A DNA stretch of 21,823 nucleotides from Kluyvera ascorbata_C (GTDB lineage Bacteria > Pseudomonadota > Gammaproteobacteria > Enterobacterales > Enterobacteriaceae). Location: the NCBI RefSeq assembly GCF_044197065.1, contig NZ_JBIQOI010000018.1, positions 1-21,823 of the forward strand, in the 5' to 3' direction. This document shows positions 1 to 7,556 of the stretch, piece after piece (the stretch's first letter is position 1; each line of letters starts with the position of its first letter). The notes under the pieces are model-generated. The model was given only the letters and a program-made list of their open reading frames with translations, ran no database searches and was not told where the DNA came from. The position numbers and the translations under genes are program-made.

Positions 1-94
1 GGCGTCACAGCCACCTCGGCGGCGTCAGTCCGGAGGCCTTTGAACAGGCATCGTCGTGAGGACAGGAAATGTCTACTGTTGTGGGGTCAGTCCA
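1..94 (+). mobile_element. Right end of an IS3-family insertion sequence (cut by window edge)
   Basis: Two things are seen. The first 59 bases encode a C-terminal peptide typical of IS3-family OrfB transposases. Bases 70-94 then form an IS-like terminus; read on the minus strand it starts TGGACTGACCCC and ends AGACA, the TGG..CCCC..AGACA layout common in IS3-family inverted repeats. Homology to the antitoxin family begins directly after base 94, so 94/95 is taken as the element boundary. The other end lies outside the window, so neither the target duplication nor the exact IS name can be given. Confidence 0.7.
3..59 (+). CDS. IS3-family transposase OrfB, C-terminal fragment (starts before window)
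   Basis: The reading frame from base 3 ends at TGA 57-59 and gives RHSHLGGVSPEAFEQASS. The pattern R-H-S-x-L-G-G-x-S-P-x-x-F-E is the usual last segment of IS3-family DDE transposases (OrfB, rve integrase-core type), which with OrfA catalyse copy-out-paste-in transposition. Only 18 codons are visible. The stop lies 10 bases before the presumed right inverted repeat, as expected for this family. The identification rests on this short motif together with the adjoining IS-like terminus. Confidence 0.65.
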   Translation, partial: RHSHLGGVSPEAFEQASS

Positions 95-340
95 ACGTTT
101 AAACGTTCTACCAAAAAAAGATTCACTGCTAATCAGAGTGAGCGGTTGGTGCGTATTATACGGGTAATTGAACGGGCGATAGCATTGTTTGAGGGTGATA
201 AGGAAGCTGCAAGAAAATGGCTGCATGAGCCAAATCGTGCTCTGAGTTGGAATATCCCTGCTTATATCTTAGCTTCTGAAGTTGGGGCTCAGGAAGTTAT
301 TCGTCTTATTATTAGAGTTGAGGATGGCGTGTATTCATAA
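95..340 (+). pseudogene. 5'-truncated Xre/MbcA/ParS-type antitoxin gene
   Basis: The frame from base 95 reads TFKRSTKKRFTANQSERLVR and continues through LFEGDKEAARKWL, then PNRALSWNIPAYILASEVGAQEV, ending at TAA 338-340. This is the C-terminal toxin-binding (DUF2384) region of Xre/MbcA/ParS antitoxins that pair with RES-domain toxins. Features seen are an SER[LV] helix, the D/E-AxxWL motif and a final helix with two glycines. The N-terminal DNA-binding half is missing: the frame runs back into the IS end at base 94 and a stop follows further upstream at 41-43. The GTG at 56 lies inside the IS, so it is not the native start. No RES toxin gene follows. I call it a remnant of a toxin-antitoxin locus cut by IS insertion; residual expression from the IS is possible. 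Confidence 0.7.
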
Positions 341-1279
341 GCTTATAATTATATAATAGATAAAACTATCTTGTGTGGCCTACTCCCTTCGCTTTTATAA
401 TATATTAGCAGATGTCAGTTTTTATCTTTTCGAATAGTTCCAGATTAACTCTAATGAGTTTTATTAAATTAACACCTAAGGTTGTAAATTATGATTTATT
501 GCAAATTTTTATTTTCAATGTGCGTTATTTTTAGTTTTTAGTTTACCATCACTTTGATATCATAAAATATATTTACAGTAAATTATGTCAATGTGTGGAT
601 ATATATCCTATAGTTAAAATCTCAATGATTGCCTACTGTCATAATTGTATTTGAAAGTATATGCATATTAATGGTGCTGGCAGAGTGTGTTACAAATTGC
701 CTTTGAATTAATGTGTTACCGTTGCAACAAAAGTTTATACTAGGTTTTATTTAATTGTTTTTTAGACACAGTTAAAGAACCCTTGAGTTAATCGTGTGTG
801 GAGTATATTTCCTGGGATATTACCAATTTATAGTTGGTGTCTGTAACTTTTTGGGATACCGGTATATCTATTGCCATGTCCTAAACTCAACGTTAAAGTT
901 TGAGCATTATAAAATAAATGTGAATTGTTTGATTTTATTTATTTTTATTTTTGGGAAATAAATTCATGTATATTTAGAATGTATAATTAGTGTAACATTA
1001 ATATGTTGCGCATGTTTTTTGCGCGATTATTAAAGCGGATAGTGAGGTCTTTAATATCTTATGAAAATAAAATTGCGCATGTGATTTATGAAAGTCTTGA
1101 AATTTTCGTTTTTTTAATGCTAACTTTATTAAGTTTAAATGTTGTGGTCTGTGAAGAACATGATAAATTTATCGATGCATTTCCCCCGCATTTTTAATGT
1201 AAATAATTGTGGTAAGAATTTGTTTTAATACCCATTAACTACAACTTTAGCGGAAGTAGATAAAAAGATGGCTTGTATG
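341..1279. other. AT-rich stretch with little or no coding content
   Basis: About 0.9 kb of low-GC sequence lies between the antitoxin remnant and the kinase gene. No long ORF with a ribosome binding site is visible on either strand; the only candidate is the doubtful 64-codon ORF at 1003-1197. An 8-bp direct repeat TGTGTTAC occurs at 686-693 and 712-719, which may be chance. The composition contrasts sharply with the GC-balanced Ter genes, which fits a junction between separately acquired segments. No tRNA, CRISPR or recognisable origin was seen. Confidence 0.6.
1003..1197 (+). CDS. Doubtful small membrane-type ORF, 64 aa
   Basis: I do not recognise this ORF. It starts ATG 1003, with a second in-frame ATG at 1012, and ends TAA 1195-1197. 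The N-terminus is basic (RLLKRIVRSL) and is followed by one hydrophobic segment, about residues 33-48 (IFVFLMLTLLSLNVVV), then an acidic tail, so a single-pass membrane peptide is possible. No Shine-Dalgarno sequence stands before either ATG. The surrounding DNA is so AT-rich that hydrophobic chance ORFs are expected. It may equally be non-coding. Confidence 0.25.
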   Translation: MLRMFFARLLKRIVRSLISYENKIAHVIYESLEIFVFLMLTLLSLNVVVCEEHDKFIDAFPPHF

Positions 1280-1303
1280 ACGCCTAACTTATCAGTCAGG
1301 CGT
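1280..1303 (-). terminator. Stem-loop downstream of the kinase gene, possible terminator
   Basis: Arms 1280-1289 (acgcctaact) and 1294-1303 (agtcaggcgt) pair over ten positions with one A-C mismatch and a four-base loop. The hairpin lies about 25 bases past the kinase stop on the minus strand. A run of five Ts on that strand comes only about 15 bases later, so it is not a textbook intrinsic terminator. It could instead be an RNA-stabilising 3' hairpin. Confidence 0.45.
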
Positions 1304-1326
1304 TCTAATCGGGTAAGATATATTTG

Positions 1327-2826
1327 TTAATTTTCTACTAATTGAACAACTACTAGCCTACCGCCCTCTTCCTTTGATAAAACAAATTGAGCGTTATTCG
1401 TCAGTTCAATTTTTTCCCCAACGGCAATCTTTCGTTTATCCGGTAATGACATAAGCCCATGTATGCCTTCATTTACTAACCACCATTGATCGTTATGGAA
1501 AACAAAATAACCAACTCGTTTCCTTTGTGCATCCGTTGTACGCTCATTTGGTGCGATGAGGCGATTCACATGCCACGCGTAGATTGACTGCCCGTTCCAA
1601 ACCATCAACCGGTGGTCGTCAGGACGATAGCTGCCTTCTTTACGGGAAGAATATAAATTTAGCACGGGTAATTTACCCTTGTACGGCGTACCGCAGTAAG
1701 GACATACCGGCTTTGTCTTACCTGAGAAAACGTACCATTTCTGTTCACACCCTTGGTTCTGGCAGGGCTGTATTAGATCGACTGTTTTAACCAGGGCGCT
1801 TTCCCACTCATCGGCGGTCGGGCGTTTAGTTGCATCTTGTAGGCCATCAATAAAGGCGCGTTCAAACAAAGGCGTCAGATAAGGGCCCATGATAGTGTAA
1901 GGGATTTTCTCCGGATCAGCCCAGGGAAGTGAAAAGGAGGATAGCTGACTGACTTTGACTGCATTACTTTTGTCTGTCGGATGTTCAATGAAGAGTGCCT
2001 TCTCACCCATAGATAAGGTCTCATCGCGTACTTCATCCGACATGTCATGTATTTTTCCGCCACGTAGCGGATGACGGAAGAACAAATACATGTAGATAAG
2101 CACTGACAGCGCATGACGGTCAGTAGTAATGCTTGGCAATACGCGGTTCGGATCTTCCTTGGAAAGATGGCTGGTTTTCACCACTTCTGGAGCGATAAAA
2201 TCCGGGGTGCCCACGACGTCGGGAGGATACTTTCCAGGGACAACTAGGCCGTCTACGTCAATGATGCAGGCATGGCCCATTTCTGGATCGATCAGCACGT
2301 TTTTATAGCTTAGATCGCTGTGACAGAGACCTGCCGCATGCATCCTTCTGACGGCTCTTGTCAGCAGCAGAGAGACTTTGAGATAGGTAAGTGTATTGCC
2401 TCGTTCACGTGAGTCGAGAAATTTATTTTGGTTGCTGGCGCTGGCAAACCATTTGCCTTCTTTTTCCCGACCTTTTATACCCAGAAAATCATCGTTTTTA
2501 GAGCCGTATTTAAAGAAAAAGTGGCTCTGGTAGGTTGGAACCACGATACCGATTTTATCCCTATGCTCAACAACGTGGGTCGGCCAGCAAAACAGGTCCT
2601 TCCAGTATTCACCACCGGATTGGCCAAAAATGTTTTGCCGGTAGCGCCCGGTGATCATATCAATCCGATCCCGGGCCTGTTCATTCTGCGGTTTATGATA
2701 AAAAGCGATGACGTAAGATTTATCAGGCGAAAAGTAAACATCCTTCATCGAGCCCGAACCAATTACCTCGTCAACATACTGGACAGTTTCGCCGTCCTTT
2801 GTTTTGCACGTAACGATATTTGCCAT
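1327..2826 (-). CDS. Ter-associated protein kinase with zinc ribbon (TerY-P triad kinase)
   Basis: Predicted Ser/Thr-type protein kinase of 499 aa. From the ATG at 2826: glycine-rich loop GSGSMKDVY (residues 23-31), catalytic loop HSDLSYKNVLI with Asp 171, metal-binding IDVDG in place of DFG (189-193), and GTPDFIAPE activation segment (206-214). A four-cysteine zinc ribbon follows (CQNQGC 355-360 and CPYC 375-378), then a beta-rich C-terminal region of about 110 residues that may be FHA-like (inference). It is the last gene of the terY1-terX-terY2-terY3-PP2C-kinase operon, matching the TerY/kinase/phosphatase triad described for Ter systems. The likely role is reversible phosphorylation of TerY or TerD-type partners. 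Upstream in-frame starts reach 2883 and would overlap the phosphatase gene by about 30 bases. I prefer ATG 2826 because the kinase fold begins just after it. Confidence 0.85.
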   Translation of the reverse strand: MANIVTCKTKDGETVQYVDEVIGSGSMKDVYFSPDKSYVIAFYHKPQNEQARDRIDMITGRYRQNIFGQSGGEYWKDLFCWPTHVVEHRDKIGIVVPTYQSHFFFKYGSKNDDFLGIKGREKEGKWFASASNQNKFLDSRERGNTLTYLKVSLLLTRAVRRMHAAGLCHSDLSYKNVLIDPEMGHACIIDVDGLVVPGKYPPDVVGTPDFIAPEVVKTSHLSKEDPNRVLPSITTDRHALSVLIYMYLFFRHPLRGGKIHDMSDEVRDETLSMGEKALFIEHPTDKSNAVKVSQLSSFSLPWADPEKIPYTIMGPYLTPLFERAFIDGLQDATKRPTADEWESALVKTVDLIQPCQNQGCEQKWYVFSGKTKPVCPYCGTPYKGKLPVLNLYSSRKEGSYRPDDHRLMVWNGQSIYAWHVNRLIAPNERTTDAQRKRVGYFVFHNDQWWLVNEGIHGLMSLPDKRKIAVGEKIELTNNAQFVLSKEEGGRLVVVQLVEN

Positions 2827-2851
2827 ATTGATCACCGAAAAAGCGTATCTC

Positions 2852-4489
2852 TTACCACAACACCGCAATTGTGCGGTCATCATGGTTCCCTGTGGAGAAA
2901 AAGTTAAGCCAGTCGCCTAACCTCTCAGGCGCAATACTGGCGTCTGTAAGGACAGGGATGAGCTCATCAACGAGACGGGTCCATTTTTCGTCACTGCGAA
3001 GCCCGTTATCCGTCTCGAACAGAGGGTCTGATACGCCGTCTGTCATGAGGATCAAATGAGATACATCATTCCATTTACCGACGCTGATGCGGCCGCCAAA
3101 CGATGGGTCTGCGATAATGCTCTGGTCAAGGAAGCGGGTTTGTCCTGCGTATTCTCCGCTATCGGGATTTCCCAGTATCCTGACTTTACCGGAAGGGCTG
3201 TATGCACCTATCGCACCGTCACCAAGCCAGAATGCGGCCGCAAACAGGTCTTTATCAGTTCGTAGTGCTACAGTTGCCAGTAGGGTTGTTGAATAGGATT
3301 TCACCGGTTGTTCTGCACAAATGGCTTCGTTCTGGATACTGTTGACCGCGAGCGTAGCTGCTTGTTTGAAATGATGAAGCATGGCGTTTATGGTTGCCTG
3401 CTGATCGCTCCCTTCCCACGCCGTGATGTGCTCCTTTAAATGGATGCCTTTCACTCCACTGAGCTGATTGAAAAGGTAATCGCCAGCCGTTTTGACTACA
3501 ATCCGGGAGCCTTCCCGGGAATTTACTGCACTACCGGCCCCGTCTGCGACCAGCATGACAGACCATCCTGTTTCCTGGCAGTGATTGATATAGAAGTCGT
3601 CATCTCTGAAGCTCCCAGCATGCTCATGAGAGCGTCCTCGGCGACTGGCTGCAGCAATACGTATGTCACTTCTGACCATACCAGCAGCGTCCAGATGGGA
3701 TTTAGGGTATGGAGCGTCTGCTGGTGGTTCTACCACCTTCCACAGGCTTTTCGGATCGGGGTTGACTATAAAAAGTAGCTTTGTTTCGCATTCGCCGTGC
3801 GAAGAGCATGACCAGAGTACTGAAAGCTCAATATCGCCGCTCTCGGTGGGTATACCTGTCAGTAACTCATGTTCTTTGTCAAAGGTCAGGCCAATGTTCC
3901 GGGGAAAGATAACGTCCCTGACAGTAGCCTGCTGGCCCTCATCCAGAAGGATAGTAACCGGCGAAGAGAAACGTTCGCTTGCACGGGCATTGGGTATAGT
4001 TACTTTCGCTCTCGGGGAAGCGGCAGGTGGCATAGCTAACCCGGCCCGCTGCTGGCATGTCGGTATCTGCCCAGGTTTTAATGTTGTGGATGCTTGGCTT
4101 GTGTCTTCGATCTGTGCTGGTTTATTAAATTCGTAATAAGGCATCAGTTTCCAGATCGGAGGATGGGCTTCATTTTCTGGTAGGGTTTGCTTTTCCGGTT
4201 TACTGGTTGCGTCGTTGCCCGAGTTATCAGCTTCAGCCCCAACCGTCTGTTGCTGATCGGAAAGGCTGGAAGCAGATGAGACCATAGTTTCTGAGTCTTT
4301 ATCGCCTTCGCTAACCTGCGTAGATAAACCCTGCGCAAAACTCTCAATTTGCTTTATAAGCCGCATAATCTCGTTGGACAGGGATGGATCCTGCGATGGA
4401 AGGAAAAGTCGCCTACCTTCTACAGTGTGACCCAACTCAGACAGCACTAAGCGGATAATCTTCTCTTCAAGTGAAATATCTTGCGGCAT
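2852..4489 (-). CDS. PP2C-family Ser/Thr phosphatase with N-terminal extension
   Basis: 545 aa. The C-terminal half carries metal-dependent PP2C motifs: FRDDDFYI near 294-301, VADGAGS at 314-320, WLGDGAIGAY, MTDGVSDPLF, and GNHDDRTIAVLW at the very end. These supply the Asp residues that bind two Mn/Mg ions. The first ~110 residues are helical then low-complexity (Ser/Asp/Glu/Gln rich). Residues about 175-245 look like a small Ig-type (He_PIG-like) domain, with LTGIPTESGDIELSVLW. It should reverse phosphorylation by the adjacent kinase. The ATG at 4489 overlaps the terY3 stop as TGATG and is preceded by GGGAGAGG inside terY3, indicating translational coupling; a TTG one codon earlier is less likely. 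No signal peptide is seen, so it is cytosolic. Confidence 0.85.
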   Translation of the reverse strand: MPQDISLEEKIIRLVLSELGHTVEGRRLFLPSQDPSLSNEIMRLIKQIESFAQGLSTQVSEGDKDSETMVSSASSLSDQQQTVGAEADNSGNDATSKPEKQTLPENEAHPPIWKLMPYYEFNKPAQIEDTSQASTTLKPGQIPTCQQRAGLAMPPAASPRAKVTIPNARASERFSSPVTILLDEGQQATVRDVIFPRNIGLTFDKEHELLTGIPTESGDIELSVLWSCSSHGECETKLLFIVNPDPKSLWKVVEPPADAPYPKSHLDAAGMVRSDIRIAAASRRGRSHEHAGSFRDDDFYINHCQETGWSVMLVADGAGSAVNSREGSRIVVKTAGDYLFNQLSGVKGIHLKEHITAWEGSDQQATINAMLHHFKQAATLAVNSIQNEAICAEQPVKSYSTTLLATVALRTDKDLFAAAFWLGDGAIGAYSPSGKVRILGNPDSGEYAGQTRFLDQSIIADPSFGGRISVGKWNDVSHLILMTDGVSDPLFETDNGLRSDEKWTRLVDELIPVLTDASIAPERLGDWLNFFSTGNHDDRTIAVLW

Positions 4490-5529
4490 CAACCTCTCCC
4501 TCTGTTTACGTCGAAGTTAGTGTTTCCGCCATCATTGCCGAATGAAAGACCTTTTTCACACCATGGGCAGATCACGTCATCTGGGCCATTGATGCACAGC
4601 AACTTCCCGCATGAGCACATGGCAAATGCACTGGCATTACCACAGTGGGGGCAACCCGGTACGCCATGCAGTTCACTGGTATTTACCTGCAAACCGGTAG
4701 CGGTAGCATCTGACCACGTAAAATAGTCCTCATCGATGGGATAGCATCCGGCAATATTAAAGCTGTTCAGATTCAGGTTGAAATCGAGTCCGGAAACCCT
4801 TGCTGGTGGCCGTTCATACTTCATCAGGTACGGGCGACGGGTCTTGCTGCAACGACCAGTGAGCGTAACGCAGTTTTCGTCGAAAGCTTTTACAGGCTCG
4901 TCTTTGGCAAGACGGACTATGTATTCAGTCTGGCTGAGCTCCGGTTGTTTTTCGTCCCCGATGCTGCGGCTGTGGGCGGTAACCGAGGCCGTGATCCATT
5001 TGATGAAGCGGGTAAAGTCACCTTCCTGTGACTCTGTGAAAAGCATGACATTCTCAGTCAGCTGCCGCAGGATATTAAGGTCTGCAGACGGACCCAGGCC
5101 AACGGCAATGAGATTCACCTTACTCGCGTAGTGATCCTTCCAGCGTTTAACTTCTGCGGTTGTGTCGTCAGTGGGACGTCCGTCGGTAAGGAGATACACT
5201 ACGGGTTTCCAGTCCCCCTTAGCCTCATGAGTAGTTTTTCTTACCTGGGTATCAATCTGCACGGTCAACTCACGCAATGCGGCCCCAAGGCTTGTACCGC
5301 CGCCAACGGGAAGGCGGGGAGTGTAAAATGAGGCAATTTCGTGCAGAGGCACAATCGTACGCGCTATACCGGCAAACGCGATTACCGAGACCCAGGCTGT
5401 TTCAAGTGCGTGTGGATCCTTTCTTAAATCTCCGACGATCATTTGCAGACCATCAGTCATTTTTTTCAGGTTTTCACCGATCATGGACTCCGAACAGTCC
5501 AGGACAAAAAAAACGGGAAGGCGTCTCAT
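4489..5529 (-). CDS. terY3: TerY3: vWA protein with C-terminal zinc-binding domain
   Basis: 346 aa. Residues 1-185 form a von Willebrand factor A domain with the MIDAS motif DCSES at 11-15, the conserved Thr in GGGTSLG (76-82), and LLTDGRPTDD (113-122). The extra C-terminal domain has cysteine pairs CPHC 293-296, CSC 305-307, Cys 312 and CPWC 321-324, a double zinc-ribbon arrangement (TerY-C type). The zinc ribbon parallels that in the kinase at the end of the same operon. By family knowledge, TerY proteins are metal-ion-dependent protein-binding adaptors. The ATG at 5529 has AGGA eight bases upstream. The gap to terY2 is 87 bases and holds a strong hairpin, unlike the tight couplings elsewhere in the operon. 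Confidence 0.9.
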   Translation of the reverse strand: MRRLPVFFVLDCSESMIGENLKKMTDGLQMIVGDLRKDPHALETAWVSVIAFAGIARTIVPLHEIASFYTPRLPVGGGTSLGAALRELTVQIDTQVRKTTHEAKGDWKPVVYLLTDGRPTDDTTAEVKRWKDHYASKVNLIAVGLGPSADLNILRQLTENVMLFTESQEGDFTRFIKWITASVTAHSRSIGDEKQPELSQTEYIVRLAKDEPVKAFDENCVTLTGRCSKTRRPYLMKYERPPARVSGLDFNLNLNSFNIAGCYPIDEDYFTWSDATATGLQVNTSELHGVPGCPHCGNASAFAMCSCGKLLCINGPDDVICPWCEKGLSFGNDGGNTNFDVNRGRG

Positions 5530-5577
5530 AATTTTCCTCGTACGGCTGGTAACAGCCAGCAGAAAATGGTTCTGTAC

Positions 5578-5611
5578 AGGAAAGCGCTGCCAGGTAGAGC
5601 AGCACCTTTCT
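5578..5611 (-). other. Long intercistronic stem-loop between terY2 and terY3
   Basis: Arms 5578-5590 and 5599-5611 pair over 13 positions with two G-T wobbles (one wobble arrangement depends on strand) and one mismatch, around an eight-base loop. A second small hairpin (ggctg-gtaa-cagcc, 5544-5557) follows on the minus strand, before the terY3 start. No U-run follows the large hairpin closely, so it is more likely an mRNA-processing, stability or attenuation element than a full terminator. Confidence 0.5.
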
Positions 5612-5616
5612 GTCTG

Positions 5617-6255
5617 TCAGAGCACCAGCTGTATTTCTGGTGGAGGAGGAGGAAGTGTATCTGTTCCGGTATTGAACCCTGCACTTGTGCTTCCGGAGGA
5701 AACGCTGGCCGAAACCCATTTAAAGAAACCTGAAAATGCGGTTGAATCGAGAGTTTCCAGAGACACAACCTTATCGGTGAGCAGTTTTAAGTGCTCGTGC
5801 CCTGCTTTAGGACCAACGGCGCAGGCAATGATGGATCCGAACCCCCGCCCACGAATAGCAGTTACCGCTTCTCCGTACGCCAGAGCATCAGAAGGCGTTC
5901 CATCAGTCATCAGGAATACCAGAGGACGCCAGTCTCCTTTAGTATCACCATCTGAGCGATGTACATCACGATCAACACATTGCATCAGGCATTCAAGGGC
6001 TGCACCGGTGAAGGTCCCGCCAGCGCTTGGCACCATGATGTCAGAAAACTGGAAGTCTTCCAGCGGCGTGAGAGGAATAAACTCACGCGCCTCATTGTCA
6101 TAGGTGATAATGGAGATATGAACGCTTTCGAGAGCGTAGGGATCCTGGCGGAGAGCGCTAAGCATCGCCTGAATTCCTACGTTAACGGAATGTATAGACT
6201 CGCCGCGCATCGAGCCAGATGTGTCAATAACCAGGTAAACAGGAAGGCGGCGCAT
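5617..6255 (-). CDS. terY2: TerY2: vWA-domain protein
   Basis: 212 aa and essentially one vWA domain. MIDAS DTSGS at 11-15 follows the family start MRRLPVYLVI; GGTFTG and LMTDGTPSD supply the other metal-coordinating loops. The C-terminus is a polyproline tail, LPPPPPEIQLVL, almost identical to that of TerY1. TerY proteins are thought to act as Mg-dependent adaptors with the kinase and PP2C proteins encoded downstream. The ATG at 6253-6255 overlaps the terX stop as TGATG, so it is probably translated by coupling from terX. It resembles TerY1 closely enough to suggest duplication around terX. Confidence 0.92.
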   Translation of the reverse strand: MRRLPVYLVIDTSGSMRGESIHSVNVGIQAMLSALRQDPYALESVHISIITYDNEAREFIPLTPLEDFQFSDIMVPSAGGTFTGAALECLMQCVDRDVHRSDGDTKGDWRPLVFLMTDGTPSDALAYGEAVTAIRGRGFGSIIACAVGPKAGHEHLKLLTDKVVSLETLDSTAFSGFFKWVSASVSSGSTSAGFNTGTDTLPPPPPEIQLVL

Positions 6256-6896
6256 CAGATGTAATTCCTCAGGTGCGAGACAAACGAATCTGATTCTGAG
6301 GGCTCACCAATTGCCCTGAGTTTCCAGCCAGTAGGCTCGCGTAGCAGCTCGGCAAAAACCATGGATCGCTGACTAGCGAAGGCGGGACCACCAGAAAGAT
6401 CAAATCGTGCCATTTCAATATTACGGGCATCTACTGCCCGGATGAAGGCATTCTGAACTTTACCAAAATGCTGCTGTAGTTTTTCACCATTGTAGATCTG
6501 GACGATGAACACAATTTTTTCGTACTGAGCATCAAGGGCATTCAGGCGCACAATAATTTGCTCATCGTCACCGTCACCGGCTCCAGTTCGGTTATCGCCC
6601 GTCAGCCAGATATTTCCTGACTTATGGCGAAGGCTGTTGAAAAAGATGATATCGCCATTCACCAGAGTCGGTTTACCATTTTCCACATTGCCAAGATCGG
6701 TTACCTTTCCGGCTGAATTACACAGGAAAGCGATGACATCAAGGTCGTATTCTTCTTCTTTCTTGCCGAAGATGCCGCCAAGAAAACCTTTCTTTTCCTC
6801 ATTAATATCCCAACCGAGGCCGATCGTAACGGATGAGAGATCGTATTCATTTTTTTTCAGGCTTACACCCTGGCCTTTGCTCAGACTGACAGACAT
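6255..6896 (-). CDS. terX: TerX: TerD-family calcium-binding protein
   Basis: 213 aa TerD-domain protein. It begins MSVSLSKGQGVSLKK, the usual TerD N-terminal strand pair, followed by IGLGWDIN, EYDLDVIAFL, FFNSL and the calcium loop GDNRTGAGDGDDE at residues 100-112. Compared with TerD it carries an insertion around residues 35-50 (GFLGGIFGKKEEEYD), similar to the GLLGGLFGGND insert of TerZ, so TerX and TerZ look like closer relatives. The C-terminus is also longer than in TerD. The start is fixed by AAGGGG seven or eight bases before ATG 6896. It lies between terY1 and terY2, linking the calcium-binding Ter proteins to the vWA/phosphorylation module. Confidence 0.93.
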   Translation of the reverse strand: MSVSLSKGQGVSLKKNEYDLSSVTIGLGWDINEEKKGFLGGIFGKKEEEYDLDVIAFLCNSAGKVTDLGNVENGKPTLVNGDIIFFNSLRHKSGNIWLTGDNRTGAGDGDDEQIIVRLNALDAQYEKIVFIVQIYNGEKLQQHFGKVQNAFIRAVDARNIEMARFDLSGGPAFASQRSMVFAELLREPTGWKLRAIGEPSESDSFVSHLRNYI

Positions 6897-6917
6897 GACA
6901 TCCCCTTAATCAATAAA

Positions 6918-7556
6918 TTATAAGACCACATTCACTTCTGGTGGCGGCGGTGGCAGATCTTCAAGACCGATCACTTCTTTTTTACCAGACTCCACTTTCT
7001 GACTGCCTACCGAAATGCTCGCACTAACCCATTTAAAGAAAGCTTTAATTGTTGAACTGTCAGCCGTATCCAACTGAACCACGATTTCAGTGATTTCTTT
7101 GAGGACGCTGGTATCGGCATCATGCCCGGCTGCACATGCCACAACAACACCGGTTCTGGCTGCTTTAAAGTCCTTCAGGCCCTTACTCCAGTCATCAGTC
7201 GGACCTCCATCCGTCATCAGGAATACAAGAGGACGCCAGTCACCTTTCGTGTCAGCAGTCGTTTTCTGTACTTCCTGGGCAATGGAGTTGGCCGTGAGGG
7301 AAAGCGCTTCGCCAAGAGACGTGGTGCCGCTGGCTGCTAATGCTGGCATCTGGAAACCCAGTAGGTCTGTCAGGGGGACTGCCTGTCGGGCTGAAGAGTC
7401 AAAGGTGATCACTGACACGAAAGCTGTTTCAAGTGCATACGGATCCTGTTTCAGTGTGGTAAGTAGCGTCTGAACGCCATTCTTGACCGCCTCGATAGGC
7501 TCTCCATGCATGGAGCCGGAGGTGTCGAGTAGCAGATATACGGGTAAACGTCTCAA
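6918..7556 (-). CDS. terY1: TerY1: vWA-domain protein, TTG start
   Basis: 212 aa vWA-domain protein. MIDAS DTSGS at residues 11-15 (after MRRLPVYLLL), TTSLGE and LMTDGGPTDD provide the metal-site loops. It ends in LPPPPPEVNVVL, matching TerY2. The start codon is TTG (minus strand, 7556-7554), with AAGGA seven or eight bases upstream. No ATG or GTG is present at this position and the protein starts exactly like TerY2 and TerY3, so TTG is accepted. The stop codon of a 57-codon upstream ORF overlaps this TTG, so the weak start may depend on translational coupling. It is the first recognised gene of the phosphorylation-module operon; terX follows after 21 bases. Confidence 0.92.
   Translation of the reverse strand: MRRLPVYLLLDTSGSMHGEPIEAVKNGVQTLLTTLKQDPYALETAFVSVITFDSSARQAVPLTDLLGFQMPALAASGTTSLGEALSLTANSIAQEVQKTTADTKGDWRPLVFLMTDGGPTDDWSKGLKDFKAARTGVVVACAAGHDADTSVLKEITEIVVQLDTADSSTIKAFFKWVSASISVGSQKVESGKKEVIGLEDLPPPPPEVNVVL

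Noticed and set aside
56..94. GTG at 56 as native start of the antitoxin gene
   Set aside because: The first 13 codons fall inside the IS right end and are not antitoxin-like; family homology starts at 95.
111..120. Frameshift at the seven-A run in the antitoxin remnant
   Set aside because: The single frame reads through STKKRFTANQSERL naturally; no shift is needed to explain the protein.
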